The position numbers and the translations under genes are program-made. A stretch of 64,000 nucleotides of DNA from Pontederia crassipes (lineage: Eukaryota; Streptophyta; Magnoliopsida; Commelinales; Pontederiaceae). Shown here in pieces: positions 33,866-45,514 of this stretch. Positions within the stretch are counted from its first letter, which is position 1. Each line of letters opens with the position of its first letter. The DNA lies in contig CM060196.1 in the NCBI GenBank assembly GCA_030549335.1, positions 21,162,501 through 21,226,500 of the forward strand, given 5' to 3'. Below the pieces are notes generated by a model, which was given only the letters and a program-made list of their open reading frames with translations, had not been told where the DNA came from and did no database searches.

Positions 33866-36764
33866 TGTAACGACCCCAAAATTCGGTCTTAATATAGATG
33901 GAATCCTAAGCGGCATTGCTTATGCCCAATTGTTCTTAACCTAATTACATCAATAAATGTAGCAGAAATATAATAATAATAAACATACTACTAATTAACT
34001 TAAAACAGTGGAAGACTTCATAAGCAAATAAAATTTCAAGATAACAACTAGCCCATGGGCCACATAAGCTCTAACATAAGATCCAACATAGAGTTTGTAA
34101 TACATAAACAAGTTCATCTAAAAGTACATGACTAGTCCACAAGTCATACATACTTGATTCTCAAATAGTTCGTCATCATAACATAATATAAATTAAGATA
34201 ACTTGGGTCGTAGCCTGATTAACACATGTGCAACCTAGTCATCATGAGACCCTCGCCGTCGAGTCTTTGCCTCGTCCATACCTGCACAGATCCATGGGGT
34301 GTTGAGGCCCATGCATGTTATGATCATATAGCATGCTTGCTACATATCATGGCATATGCGTTGCATCAAAATAAAAATATAAAACATGTGCATGCTATGA
34401 GTTACATATACACTTTACATAGCATGTAAACGATTATCATGGTAAGATAAGGTCAGCATATGACATCATTAACATTATACCAAGGCATATTATAATTTAT
34501 TTTGTTTAACTTTAACATCTTCATTCATAATATGATATGACATTATGACACATTAGGATACTTTTAGGTGCTTGCATTTCATCATCAAACAATATACCAA
34601 ATCATATTATTCATTTATCTTACTTAGCATTTATCATTTTCATCTTTAACATCATATGACTATGGAACATCCTTTTGCATCCTTTTATGTGCATACATCA
34701 TCATCTTCTTCATCTTTGTATTTCAAGTCATTCATCTTAGTTACTTTAAGTGACTTCATCTTTAACATCATATGACTATGGAACATCCTTTACATTCTCT
34801 TAGGTGCATACAACATAATCATCATCTTCATCTTTATGTTCCAAATCATTCATCTTAAGTCACTTTAAGTAACTTTCATCTTTTCATCCATCTTCATTTA
34901 GATAAATTATTATCTTGGTGATTGGGAAGACCATGTTGGTTCGTGGGTCCTTGGCTAGTTAGGCTAAGATCCTCATAGGCCCCACTTTTGAAAACCCCAC
35001 TTTTTAGGTGTAATAGTTTCTCGATGAACACATCACATAAGCTAGCAAGTGAAGATATTGTTCCCCTCCATGATTACAACAAGACACATTCATACCAATC
35101 CATCGTTTATTTTACATTCATCAATACATACAATCATTCAATACATGTTGCATATTTTAATCTTATTTAAGGTCACACTAGCATCAAGATCTTCTAAGTG
35201 TGGGCATTCAGTCAAAACATAAATCTAACGTTGGGTACGACCGTGTTAGGAGGCGTCACGGTCACGACGATCTCTTGGGAAGTCACAATTCATATGGGCT
35301 ACGGCCATGCCACCCCTACGGTACGATCGTACCCTTTGTCCGAACGATCGACTCAGCCGACCAATTTGATCAGTGAAGGTTATAATCAGGGTAGTCAAAC
35401 TATGGGTCGACTGAATCCTTCGACCGATTTGAACAGAATGAACACAGTGTAGTCTCGTTGGTGGTCACGGTCATGCCATCCCATGGAACGGTCGTGCCAT
35501 CCCATGGAATGATTGTGCCGACCTTGAGCATGGCACGACCGGGATACTTGATTGTGCAGGGTCATGGATCCTTGCGAACGTCACGACCATGCCAACCTTT
35601 TGGAATGGCCGTGCCCTTAGCCGGCTACGGTTCGATCAACCGATTTCCCAATTTGAAAAGGAGCATTTACCCTAGGAGCAGTCGAACAAATCCTTCTATT
35701 TGAACAGTAATCTACAAGTGTGGCCACATTGTTCGGTACGATCGTGCCGTGTTGGGGTACGATCGTATCGCGCTCTGCAGCCTTGGCACGGCCAAGGCTA
35801 AGGGCGTGCTGCCCTAAGGGTCACGGCCATGCCATGAGCGTCACGGCCGTGCCAGGGCACATTTCTTCCCGATTTTGTTTTCACCCGTTTACACACATTT
35901 CTACGTATGCATTCATGTAACATACAAAATACTTAGCACTAGACATCATAAAATCCATATCATAATATTTTTAGTATGATAAGCATGAAGTTCGTAGGGT
36001 GTCACATAAAGAACATCAAGCCTACTAATTACATTCATACATAATAAACAAACCATTTCATCATACCTAAATATCAATGGAGATGAAACATCATGGTGCT
36101 AAGCATGATTAACAATAAAATAGTAATCTTAACTAAATCATAGAACAAGGAGAGATAGTCATGCACATCCCCTAATCATGTCATTTAAGAAAATCAAATG
36201 TGACCTTCAAACCCTTAATCCAATCAAACCTACATCATTAACACTTTGGATCCCCTCAAACATATTTTTAGAGTTTAAATTAAAATTCTAAGCCTAATCT
36301 TTTCTTCCTTTCTTCTCCTTTTTTTTCTTTTCTTTTTATCTTATTTCTTTCCTCTTTTCCTTCTTCTCCATTACTTGTTTCCGGCAGCCCTTCGGCTGTT
36401 TCTCTCCTTGCCTTGTTGCACGTAAGGGTGAGGGAGAACAGGGGATCGTTGCTTGTGGAGAGAGGGTGAGAGTGAATAAGGAGGGAGAGAGAGGGGAGAG
36501 CTCTAGGCTGGTGATGGGGAAAAGCAAAAGAGAGTTAGGTGACAAAGAAAGAGAAGGAGAGAGTGGAGGGATGCTGTGTCGGCTGGGCTGTGGAGAGGGA
36601 AAAGAGAGAGGAAAATGAGAGAAATTAGGTGAGATTTAGGGCATATAGTGTGGTATTTATACTTTAAGTTTTGAACTTGGTAGGCTAGAGGGCTTCACTA
36701 AGTGTGTCTTACATGATTTTTTTTTATTTTCTTTTTATTTTATTTTATTTTTCAGAATATTACA
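33866..36764 (-). mobile_element. Solo LTR C, chromovirus-like, minus strand
   Basis: The 2899-bp block starts TGTAACGACCCC and ends GAATATTACA, the TGTAA..TTACA end pair seen in element D. It is flanked by ttgtg (33861-33865) and ttggg (36765-36769), a 4-of-5 TSD. There is no PBS, PPT or coding sequence. On the minus strand the end reads GGGGTCGTTACA, like D's GGGGCGTTACA, and TATAAATA lies about 110 bp inside the 5' end (plus strand tatttata near 36655), so the orientation is minus. The interior at 35210-35860 is packed with ACGGCCATGCC, ACGGTCGTGCC and ACGATCGTACC motifs. Open frames at 35198-35920 and 36336-36545 are artefacts. Confidence 0.72.
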
Positions 36765-37053
36765 TTGGGTTCAATATTTGGATATGTATGGAATCCTTAA
36801 ATATTGAACCCAAATTATTCTAATTACATATGTCAATGACATCAAGGGTTAAATAAAATGGAAGATTCCCTGTATACCTCTCTAGGTACCGAAAAAAATA
36901 AAATGGAAGATAGACAAGCCGTTAATTTTGCATGGGGAGAAAATTTAATTACATGCATTTAAGATTTAAAGAATTGAAATAGTGGTATTATACAGATGAA
37001 TAGATTCTAATATAGGAAAAGCAGATGGTACGTGAATGTTATTGATCGACAAT
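36765..37053. other. Short spacer with a 13-bp inverted repeat
   Basis: No gene. GGGTTCAATATTT (36767-36779) and AAATATTGAACCC (36799-36811) form a perfect 13-bp inverted repeat with a 19-nt spacer, next to the solo LTR C end. The rest is unremarkable AT-rich sequence up to copia LTR F. Confidence 0.7.
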
Positions 37054-37423
37054 TGTTGGAATGGTGCCCTTTTGGACACATGGGCCGCACATACGCGTGG
37101 TCCACAAGGGCGAGGCGCATGTCTGCGCAGACACGTCATCATACGTGTGATGGACGCACGTGATGCATTCTGCATAACTTATCGCCCAAGTCTCTCTACC
37201 CTATAAAAAGGGACCCATAGCATAGGTACCAAATATACTTTCGCAGAGGTTCGTCCAAAGTACTTGTGCTATGGTAAAGAGTTCCGCTCTTCAGAAGTTC
37301 GGTTCCCGATCCCGAAATACAAGTGCGTTCATCAAGAGTTCGTGAAAAACTTTCGACGATCCGCTTCCGCTGCAAGAGGTATTCTGCAATCTCTAGAATT
37401 TATATCTGTTATAAATTTCAACA
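37054..37423 (+). mobile_element. 5' LTR of copia element F
   Basis: The 370-bp LTR runs TGTTGGAATGG..AATTTCAACA. It has a TATA box at 37202-37209 (tataaaaa), a transcribed part with repeated gttcg words, and is followed directly by an initiator-Met-tRNA PBS. It is related to LTR E at 55393 (TGTTGGACCTTACGCCC..ATGGGCC), so F and E belong to one copia family. Confidence 0.82.
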
Positions 37424-37424
37424 T

Positions 37425-37436
37425 TGGTATTAGAGC
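37425..37436 (+). other. Primer-binding site of copia F (tRNA-iMet)
   Basis: TGGTATTAGAGC lies one base after the LTR end, with one mismatch to the TGGTATCAGAGC complement of initiator Met tRNA. Confidence 0.85.
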
Positions 37437-38888
37437 TTTTTTAGTTTTTTCTCTAACTCATTATTGCGTCAAAAAAAAATTCGTTATTATTTGGGATCTA
37501 CGCACTTCGATTGTATGACCATAACCAAGGGACAAAGTAGACTTTGTCATCACAAATATATTATGGATGAATCTAGACCATAATATATTTTTCAAATTTA
37601 TTTTAATATTTTTGGTGAAATTTTTGGAATTTTTTTCTACATACATTGCAGTAAAAAAAAGAAAAAAAAAAGAAAACTATTTCAGCTGGCACCGGCCCGC
37701 TGGAAGGTCCAGTTTGGGTACGAAAGAGTTGCACATTAGAGAAGTAGCAATTTGACTGGTTGAGAGGTCCAATAAACAGTTTTTTTTCTTTTCTTTTCCG
37801 ATTTTTGCCAGATTTTTAAAATATTTCGAAAATAGAAAAGATTTATTATAAAATTTCGAAAAATTAAAAAAAATTTGTTTTTCCTAAGAAATTTTTTTAC
37901 AATATGGCATGCAATTTAATCTTATCAAAACAAAATCATTTGTTGATTTAAAGCAATAAATTAAATGATTAGATTTGCATGTCAATATCAAATATTTCTT
38001 AATAAATGTGTTATCATGCATGAAATAAATATTTTGTTTATGTATGTCGTAATGATATTTATTTCTGTGATTCAAATTTTGACTGTGTTAAAATTAAATT
38101 GTATGTCCAATCTTGTTAAGCAAGATAATTTGTCTAAAATTTCAAATTGATTTGAAATTCCTTTTGTGAGAATTAATTAAGATGACAATATTAATTTTGG
38201 CTATGTGCTGAAATACATGTTTCATGCAAGCCTATAATAAAATAATTAGTTGGTCTAATTATACAAACAATAGGTAATTAAAGAATACATGAAACATAGA
38301 TAGTTCTTTTGTAGGACTAAGGCACCTTGAGATTCAAATATTGTCACAATAACTAATGTCTTTTCTGTTGAGTGATGCGTGACCCGAAATACATGTCTAG
38401 AAAAGTTTCGAGGAACTGGCCTGGTGCATGATCAACGCAGTCTCCAAAAATAGGGTTGATGTGTGATAATGGGAGCACAATTTTTTCTAATGTGATGTTG
38501 AGGCGAAGGATAGTGCACGATTATTTAATTGGCACCCATCGGGGAAGAGCTCCTATTGCATTAGTCCTTATTGTCCTGGTCATATTAGAAATAATTTGGT
38601 GCACCACATGAAATGAATTTCGGTGATTTTGAATTAAAAGTTGATTCAAAATATATAGAGTAGAAAATTTTGAATTATGTGTTGATTCAAAATTCAAACA
38701 TTTAGATAAATTTTGTTGCGTTGTTAAAATAATGAATGATAATATTTCTTGGAGATAGTGGGAGTCTAACAACCTCTTGATGTCACTATTTTATGAATAT
38801 TATTGTTTTATTTTTTTATGTTATTTGCGGACAAAATTAAAACATACATAACACAGATTTCTCCTAATTTTTATGACCAAACAAGACC
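37437..38888 (+). mobile_element. Copia F leader, non-coding
   Basis: This 1.45-kb untranslated leader has acgcacttcgattgtatgaccataacc near 37500, a landmark shared with copia E (55800-55835). A short GC-richer insert at 37683-37780 lies at the position where E has its GC island. The remainder is AT-rich with no frame of interest. Confidence 0.65.
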
Positions 38889-39750
38889 ATGAGTTCCAAA
38901 ACAATAATTGCTGACCTGAATAAGAATGAGAAGCTCAATAGAGATAATTATGATATTTGGCACCGCAAAGTCCAATATCTTCTAGAAGAACAAGGGGTCT
39001 TGGAGACCATTAACCATGTTGTTACCGAACCTGCACCTAGATATAATGTCTAACGTCAGAGGAACATGGAGGCCTATCAGGCCTTGACCAAAAAGAATCG
39101 CATTACTCGCATCACGTTGTTGAGCACGATGAATAATTCTCTCTTGTGCGAATTCGAAGTCTATAAGACAACGTTCGAAATGTGGGCGCCGCTCCGCAAT
39201 AAGTATGAGGTCACCACGACAACCAAACGTCGGATGCTCACGGTCAAGTTTGACTCTTATCGGAAGTGACCAAATCATACGATGAGGGAGCATATCTAGG
39301 AGATGTCTAACATGATCCGTGAACTCAAAAGTGCAGGACAAGTGCTCGATGACGAGCAACAGGTGCAAGCTCTGATTCGCTCTCTTCCAAAAAGTTGGGA
39401 ACACATGCGTTGTAATTTGACGCACAACGAAGATGTCAAAACTTTTGACCAAGCTGCTCGCCACATTGAAATGGAGGATGAGGCTCTTCAAGCCATGAAT
39501 CAAAGAAGCATTAGTTGCTGACAATGGTGAACAAAGATCTGGTTCCCAATCCAAGAAGAAAAGGTCGCATAAGTCGCAACCAAATAAAAAGAGCGGAGAT
39601 ATTGGACAGAAGAAAGTCCAAGACCACTAGAACAAATGTGGAAAACGTGGCGGCAAGGTAGACATGAATAAAGTAAAGTGCTACAATTGTAGCAAACGTG
39701 ATCACTTTGCTCATGATTGTACTAAGCCAAAGAAGGTTTGTCCTGACCAC
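38889..39750 (+). pseudogene. Copia F Gag
   Basis: ATG 38889 opens a single frame with several stops: DNYDIWHRKVQYLLEEQGVL, stop, MWAPLRNKYEVTTTTKRRML, stop, MSNMIRELKSAGQVLDDEQQ, LIRSLPKSWEHMRCNLTHNE. This is the UBN2/Gag-polypeptide domain. The zinc knuckle CYNCSKRDHFAHDC (C-X2-C-X4-H-X4-C) follows near 39679-39720 after a frameshift near 39520. The stop pattern (TAA near 39050, TGA 39267, TAG near 39298, TGA 39519) shows it is inactive. Confidence 0.85.
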
Positions 39751-41036
39751 AATTCTTTTTTTTTATGTCTCTAGTTGTGCTTTAATTGCTAAAACTCATC
39801 CTTCGTGGATTGCAGATTCAGGAGCCACCGACCATATAGCATGAAATCGCGAGATCTTCGTGGAATTTCGCCAAATAAGTTTGGGGAGCAAATGGATTTA
39901 TGTTGGAAACAATGAAAGAGTTGAAGTTAAAGGAATTGGATCGTACAAGTTAGAACTTCGCAACAACCAAATACTTTATCTTCACGACATTCTATAGGCT
40001 CCAGCGTTTAGACGAAATTTACTTTCTGTGTCAGCATTAGACAATCTTGGTTATGTAGTAAGTTTCCAGAGGAAACAAATGACAATATGTCATGACAATG
40101 TTCTTCTATGCAATGGTTTTCACAATAATGGTTTCTATGTTTTAAATATAGCAACTATCGCCAATAGTTATTCTTTTATATCATCTGTTGATGTGAATGA
40201 TAGTGCCAACATTTGGCATTCCAGACTAGTACATATTGATTAAGATCGAATGAATAGACTTGGTACAAAAGACCTCTTAGGGTTTCTCGCAAAAATTGAT
40301 CTTCCAACTTGTGAGAAATGTCTAGCTGGTAAGAAAACAAGAACACCATTTGGGATAGGAAAATGCACCGAGTATCCATTACAATTAATCCATAAGGACA
40401 TATGTGATCCGATGAATGTTCACGCAAGGCACAGTTTTTCTTATTTCATCACATTTATTGATGATTATTTACGTTATGACGTTGTATACTTGATTTCTCA
40501 TAAGTCTGAAGCCTTGGATTATTTTGTACAATTCATGAACATGGCTGAGAATCAAGTGGATCGCAAGATTAAAGCCTTGCGAACCGACCGTGGACGTGAA
40601 TATCTCTCTGACTTATTCAAAAAGTTATGTGATGAAAAGGGTATAGTTAGGCAACTAACAGTACCGAGAACTTCACAACAAAATGGTGTTGCGGAAAGAC
40701 GAAATCGTACCTTATTTGATATGGTCTGATCTATGATGGCGCAAGCAAATCTTCCAATTCATATTGGGGAGATGCGCTATTGACCGCTGCCTACATTTTA
40801 AATCATGTACCACCGAAATCCGTTCCTACCATGCCTTATTAACTTTGGACAGGCCAAAAACCTAACCTTAGTTACTTGCGCCCTTGGGGTTGCGCAACCT
40901 ATGTTCTAAACAACTCCCATAAGTATGGGAAGTTGGGTCCTAGAAGGCAGAAATGTATCTTTATAAGATATTGTGAAACCTCCAAGGGCTATGCATTCAT
41001 GGGAAAAAGAGAAGATGGTACGATAACGAAAATCGT
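39751..41036 (+). pseudogene. Copia F Pol: protease and integrase, truncated
   Basis: The protease site WIADSGATDHIA is followed by a stop. The GAG-pre-integrase segment ANIWHSRLVHID and the integrase zinc region (LPTCEKCLAGKKTRTPFG) come next. The integrase core has its three acidic residues in FITFIDDYLRYDVVYL, LRTDRGREYLSDLF and QNGVAERRNRTLFDMV. The tail carries KYGKLGPRRQKCIFIRYCET and GYAFMGKREDGTITK and stops at about 41036. Reverse transcriptase, RNase H and the 3' LTR are absent. Small frameshifts occur near 40765 and 40825. The order protease-integrase before RT is that of copia. Confidence 0.88.
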
Positions 41037-41364
41037 CGTGAGAGAGAGGGAGAGGGCGCTGGAGTCGTCGGTGCCGCTGCCGCCGCCGTGAGAGAGAGGG
41101 AGAGGGGGAGAGAGAGGGAGAGGGCGAGAGAGAGAAGTGGGAGAGAGAAAGAGAGAGATTGAAATGAGAGGAGAGGGTAGAGAGTGGGTTTATATCGGGT
41201 CGGGTATCTGCATTGCAAACCCGGTTCTGACCCGATACCCGGCAGGTTTTCCAGTCAAGAGATCGGTCCCGGCTCGAATCTAATTCGGGCCGGGTTATTT
41301 TCCTAATTTCCCGGGTCGGGACGGGCCAGGTCGACCGGGTTGACCCGGCCCGTGCTCAGCCCTA
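41037..41364. mobile_element. hAT-like terminal scrap (tentative)
   Basis: GA-rich sequence (gagagagaggga) is followed by repeated CGGGTCGGGT, CCCGACCCG and GGGCCGGGTT words, ending ggcccgtgctcagcccta. The reverse complement of the end, TAGGGCTGAGCACGGGCC, resembles the terminal inverted repeats of plant hAT elements, whose subterminal zones carry the same CGGGTC words. No transposase or matching second terminus was found. The left limit is simply where copia F sequence ends. Confidence 0.35.
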
Positions 41365-41795
41365 TGTATTTGATTGCCTTTGATGGATACTAAGTTGGAT
41401 AATTCACTTACAGAAGATGGGAAGACGGCAAGGGGAGAGAGAGAGCACTAATGAGAACGACGGCGGCAGTAGTGGAGCATCGACGACGGCGATGGCGGAG
41501 CGACGCCTATAACGTCACGTGCCGTCGACGCCAATACAATGCTATAATCTATTGCACTTTTTCTACTTTTGTCATGTGATATTAGTGGTGAGTTAGAGCC
41601 GAGAAGGTACCACATTTAGTGCCGACTTTATGTAACGCCAATGCGATGCTAAATAGAGACGACTGAGATGCAATTGGCGCCTCCTTGCATCGATCGAAGG
41701 GTGCCGCTAGTGAGACGTTATTAGCGTCGAGTTAGCCTTGTATTTTTTTATTTACTAATTCGCATCACTATTTGGCAGATTTCTTGTAATAAGTA
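41365..41795. mobile_element. CACTA-like terminal scrap
   Basis: From about 41500 there are subterminal-type words (gcgacgcc, cgtcgacgcc, gcgatgcta, gagacg, gcgtcg) like those at 14500-14760. It ends TTTCTTGTAATAAG at 41789, a degenerate form of the TTTTCTTGTAGTG terminus. Upstream ggagagagag and gacggcggc words mirror the larger element. No transposase remains. Confidence 0.5.
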
Positions 41796-42320
41796 TTTGA
41801 TATATATATATATTATTTTTAATATAAATATATATATTTATATTAAAAATAATGTTTATATGTTTGTGTACAAAATACTATGAGCCACTCTCATTAGCTT
41901 ATAGGGTATAGAGGTAGATTTTGCATATTTTATTTTTTTATATCTTCATTCTTTTTAAAATAAAAAAAAATTATTTAATTGTTAAACATCGTATATTATT
42001 TTTATTTTAATATATCACATATTTAATTTTTCTTAAAATTCAAATAAGATTTTTATTTTAAATTAATCAATATTTTATATTAAAAAGATTTTTTTAGACA
42101 ATCTTACTATTTAAAATAAACTTTTATAAATTAATTATTATGAATATGACGCGTATAAGAATAATCGTAAATTATATTTGAAATTTTGCAGAAAACCAAA
42201 TCACAATTGAATGAATGCGGAACAAGATCTGGATTCAAGCTTCAGATCAAGAAACACTCTTTGAAAAGACTCGACCTACAAGTATGTAAACAAAGAGCTC
42301 AGATCTAAAACTTTATAGTC
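41796..42320. other. AT-rich filler, no gene seen
   Basis: It includes an AT palindrome at about 41800-41860 (ttatttttaatataaatatat and its inverse). The part from 42190 to 42320 may be copia leader belonging to LTR G, because a PBS complement follows at 42321. Confidence 0.5.
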
Positions 42321-42333
42321 GGCTCTGATGCCA

Positions 42334-42900
42334 TCTTAGAATCTGCTGATTCGTTCATCGAATTAGGATATCAGAGCACGAACGATCACTCAACAGAAAG
42401 AAAGACTGGGAGAGAAGACGCCGAAGACTTCATTTTCACTAGCATGATGGGAAACCAATCTCATCTTACATCTTCCTCTTCTAGTTAACTCAAGATTTTG
42501 TCTCGTTGAATAGGATACAATTACATGTCACTTATATAGTGCGTACAACGATTGCACGTAGCTACAATTGCTGCTAACAGATAAGGCAAGAAAGTAGGAT
42601 CGTACGCTTGCCACCAGGAGCTTCGTACGCACGAAGAAGAGGTCGTGTGGTAATGTTGTTGAATGACGTGTCCTATTAGTTCTATTGTTTTTGTAATCAT
42701 TATTAAGTGGTAAAAGAAAAAAAAATGACAGAAACTGAAAAACATAAGGACATAACATTATCGGACATCAACCACGGACACGCGGACATACAACAACCGA
42801 TGGAAGGCGACTAAAATGAAGAACACATAACAGGTGACAACATGAACTAATTACTCAAGTCCATAACGAATTGCACAACTACGACATATGTGGAAACTGA
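42334..42900 (-). mobile_element. Copia LTR G fragment, minus strand
   Basis: ggctctgatgcca at 42321-42333 is the complement of a Met-tRNA PBS with one mismatch, so an LTR in minus orientation should begin beside it (tcttagaatctgctg). A TATA box complement (cttatatagtg, near 42531-42541) and an AT-rich stretch follow to the right. The far end is not sharply defined, and no partner LTR or coding region was found. Confidence 0.5.
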
Positions 42901-43679
42901 AAAACAAAACTAAGGACCCTATCCATATCACGAGGGCCGTCTCGAATTTGTAGTGTAACGATCCGGATTTTTAGAAAAATAAATAAATGAAATTTATTTT
43001 ATTTAATAGATCTGAAAATTCTAATGTTAATATTCTGAAATTAATTAATTCCGAAAATTGATGAAAATTATGAGATAAGATGATTAAAGAGATAAGAAGG
43101 AATTTGAGAGGGATTGGATTTAATTGAGTTGTTATTAATTAAATTCGAATTTAATTAAATCTGACAAATTATGGATAGATTAATTAACGATGGATGGCCA
43201 AGATTAATTCTAAAAGAGTCCAAGGCCTAATAGAATTGATATTGAAAATCTGCACTTATAAATAGGCATTAAAGGTGGCTGAAAACCCCTTTTTCTGCCA
43301 AACAGAATTCTATCCACGAGCCCTCTTTTTTCTCTCGTTTGCACGCGAACCGAGGCACCTCCAAGAACGTGTGATAGTTGGTTTCGAAGTCTGCACATAG
43401 GAGAAGAAGTTCCAGGTGGTGGCCGCGAGTTTCGGAGCGAGGACAGAGAGCAATCGCCGGCACAAGGTTCGACGTTCGTGCAGATTTTCATAGAAGGAAA
43501 ACTAGTTGGTTTCTTCAGCCAACTTTAGGTACGTAGGGGGAATCCCTATGTCGTCGGTTTTTCACGACATGGAACCCTATCCTCTTTTCTTTGCACCAGG
43601 ATTCCATTGATATATCGTATGCATGGTTTAGATATTGTATGGCATAGTTATGATGGTCGGAAAATCGCATCGAAACGCA

Positions 43680-44030
43680 GGTTCCCGTCGGCAATCGAAC
43701 CCGACCTGAGTTCCGGCCAACACGGTCCGGGTTGAGGCCGACACGGCCCGAGTTCAGGTAAACACGGCCCAAGTTTAATAGAAATCGGACCGCGTTGATG
43801 TGTATCGGAGTATGGTCAAACGCGGACCGGGTTAGTGACGACACGACCCGAGTTTTCCGACGACACGGTCTGTTTTCTTCGGACGCGGTCCGTGTTAAAT
43901 GAATTTGGGCATGAACCGGCCAACTCTGCCTAGGTTCACTACACACCCGGCCCGAGTTTGCCCTGGCCGAGGTGATATCGGTCGTTTCCGAACACGGCTC
44001 GGGTTCCACTCGACATGGGCCAGGTTCTGG
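43680..44030. repeat. ACACGGCCCGAGTT-type motif array in D LTR
   Basis: About 14 variants of cgACACGG(C/T)CCG(A/G)GTT occur in 350 bp, for example aacacggtccgggtt, gacacggcccgagtt, aacacggcccaagtt, gacacgacccgagtt, acccggcccgagttt and aacacggctcgggtt. The array is repeated with substitutions in the 3' LTR at 53770-54090. It lies downstream of the TATA box, unlike the arrays of A, B and J. Confidence 0.82.
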
Positions 44031-44560
44031 AGATAAAAAACATAAAATTGTGATATTTTAGCACAGATAATTGAATAGTTGTTACAATTTTTCTTAAATC
44101 ATATTGTTAACAGATCTGACCTCATCAGACTTTTATTAGGTTTGATTTGAGATTATCTTCATCGTTACTATATCTGATCTTACTATTCATTATATTATTG
44201 ATCTAGTAGTTTTCCCCTGATTGGGTCCTTGTCTAACCTAAAGTGAATTGTTAAAGATAGATTTTTAGGTTAAATAAGATAAAAGATGGAAACTGCTGGG
44301 TCTCCGTGTTCTCCGATTGTATCTAAGCCCCCTGGGTCATTATTCTTATAGTATTATATGGGGCAGATAGTGTACCTAGAGGTTTGAGACGTCATCCTTT
44401 AGGGAAGCTATGGCTGTCCTGTGATGACCATGGTCCCCCGCCATCACGAATATATTGTTAGCGCTATTATTGGAGGGCGACTTGCCGTGGCTTGATCTCC
44501 CACTGGCCTACATGAAAGAGACATGGATTTCCCCATAATTGGTTGAGCGCTCCCTAACCT

Positions 44561-44660
44561 AATTGAATTGAATTGAAATTGAATAGAATTGAACTTAATT
44601 GAATTGAATTGAATTGAATTGGAATTGAAAATTGAATAAAATTGAATGGAATTGAATTGA
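44561..44660. repeat. (GAATT)n pentamer tract
   Basis: Imperfect attgaattgaattgaa repeats of about 100 bp, present in both D LTRs (the other copy is at 54622-54725). Confidence 0.9.
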
Positions 44661-45327
44661 ACCCTGGTCATTTGGATTTGGCGTTGATTGGCTCCGCCTC
44701 CGCCTATTGAATAGAATAGAAATTGGTAGTTGACCGATGACCATAAATATTGATAATAGAAAATTGTTAAATTGGATAGATGTCATAGTAATCAGGCATA
44801 ATTATTTATTGATATTGATTGATCCCTTGATCTCTCACCTAATCCTCTCTATTGATTCATGGCCTTATTGATTTTTCTATATTATTCTATCATGTGCTCT
44901 ATTGATTATTGTTCCTAATTGATTATTGATCTATTGTTTTCTTATTGAGCACTATTGATCTACTTATTATTATGGTTAGACCCTACGTACTGAGTATTTT
45001 TATGCTCATGAATTTTTTCCTGCATCTGAATTCATGCAGGTGAGATGATAGAAGATGGTGATGCAGATGGTCAGACTCAGTGATAGAGATGTTGCACATG
45101 ATGCAGGATTTAGTCATATTAGATTATCGGCTTAGCTTTATTTTCCGCATATTTAGGATGATGGAGTTGTGGATATTTCGAACCCCTTGATATTATATTG
45201 TTAGGCGATCTTATTTTCGCATTGATAGAGTTTATTTTTCGCAAAATTTATTTACATAGAATTGCATAGCGCCTTTGGGACAACTCTGAGCACGTGATAG
45301 TCACGTGGGTCTCGGGGCGTTACAAAA

Positions 45328-45338
45328 GGTATCAGAGC
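45328..45338 (+). other. Primer-binding site of element D (tRNA-iMet)
   Basis: GGTATCAGAGC follows the LTR end after aaa. The first T of the usual TGGTATCAGAGC is A here. This PBS is normal for Tekay/Del chromoviruses. Confidence 0.88.
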
Positions 45339-45514
45339 ATAAGGAGAGACACTTCTTAGCTATCTTTAAATAGATAGAATTGGGTCCATGTGCAACTGTC
45401 ACGAGCAACCACTGCAGCCATCAAGTAGGGTCAAGTAAGTATTACATTGTTATATGGATTATGGAGCACACTAATAGAATTGTTATTGCTATTTGTCATG
45501 TTGGAGCAGCTGCT

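Larger units (their letters stand above)
42954..45324 (+). mobile_element. 5' LTR of element D
   Basis: The 2371-bp LTR runs TGTAACGATCCGG..GGGGCGTTACA. A TATA box at 43257-43264 (tataaata) lies about 300 bp in. The ACACGGCCCGAGTT array at 43680-44030 and a (GAATT)n stretch at 44561-44660 are inside. Frames such as 43515-44009 and 44444-44671 on the minus strand are by-products of these repeats. Confidence 0.92.

Noticed and set aside
35198..35920. Three open frames in the solo LTR C.
   Set aside because: They coincide with the ACGGCCATGCC/ACGATCGTACC motif region of a non-coding LTR.
43515..44009. 164-residue minus-strand open frame, with a counterpart at 53718-54071.
   Set aside because: It overlaps the ACACGGCCCGAGTT array in both LTRs. 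Conservation reflects LTR homology, and no domain is seen.
44444..44786. Asn/Gln/Phe-rich open frames on the minus strand (also over 54620-54730).
   Set aside because: They come from the (GAATT)n tract in the D LTRs.
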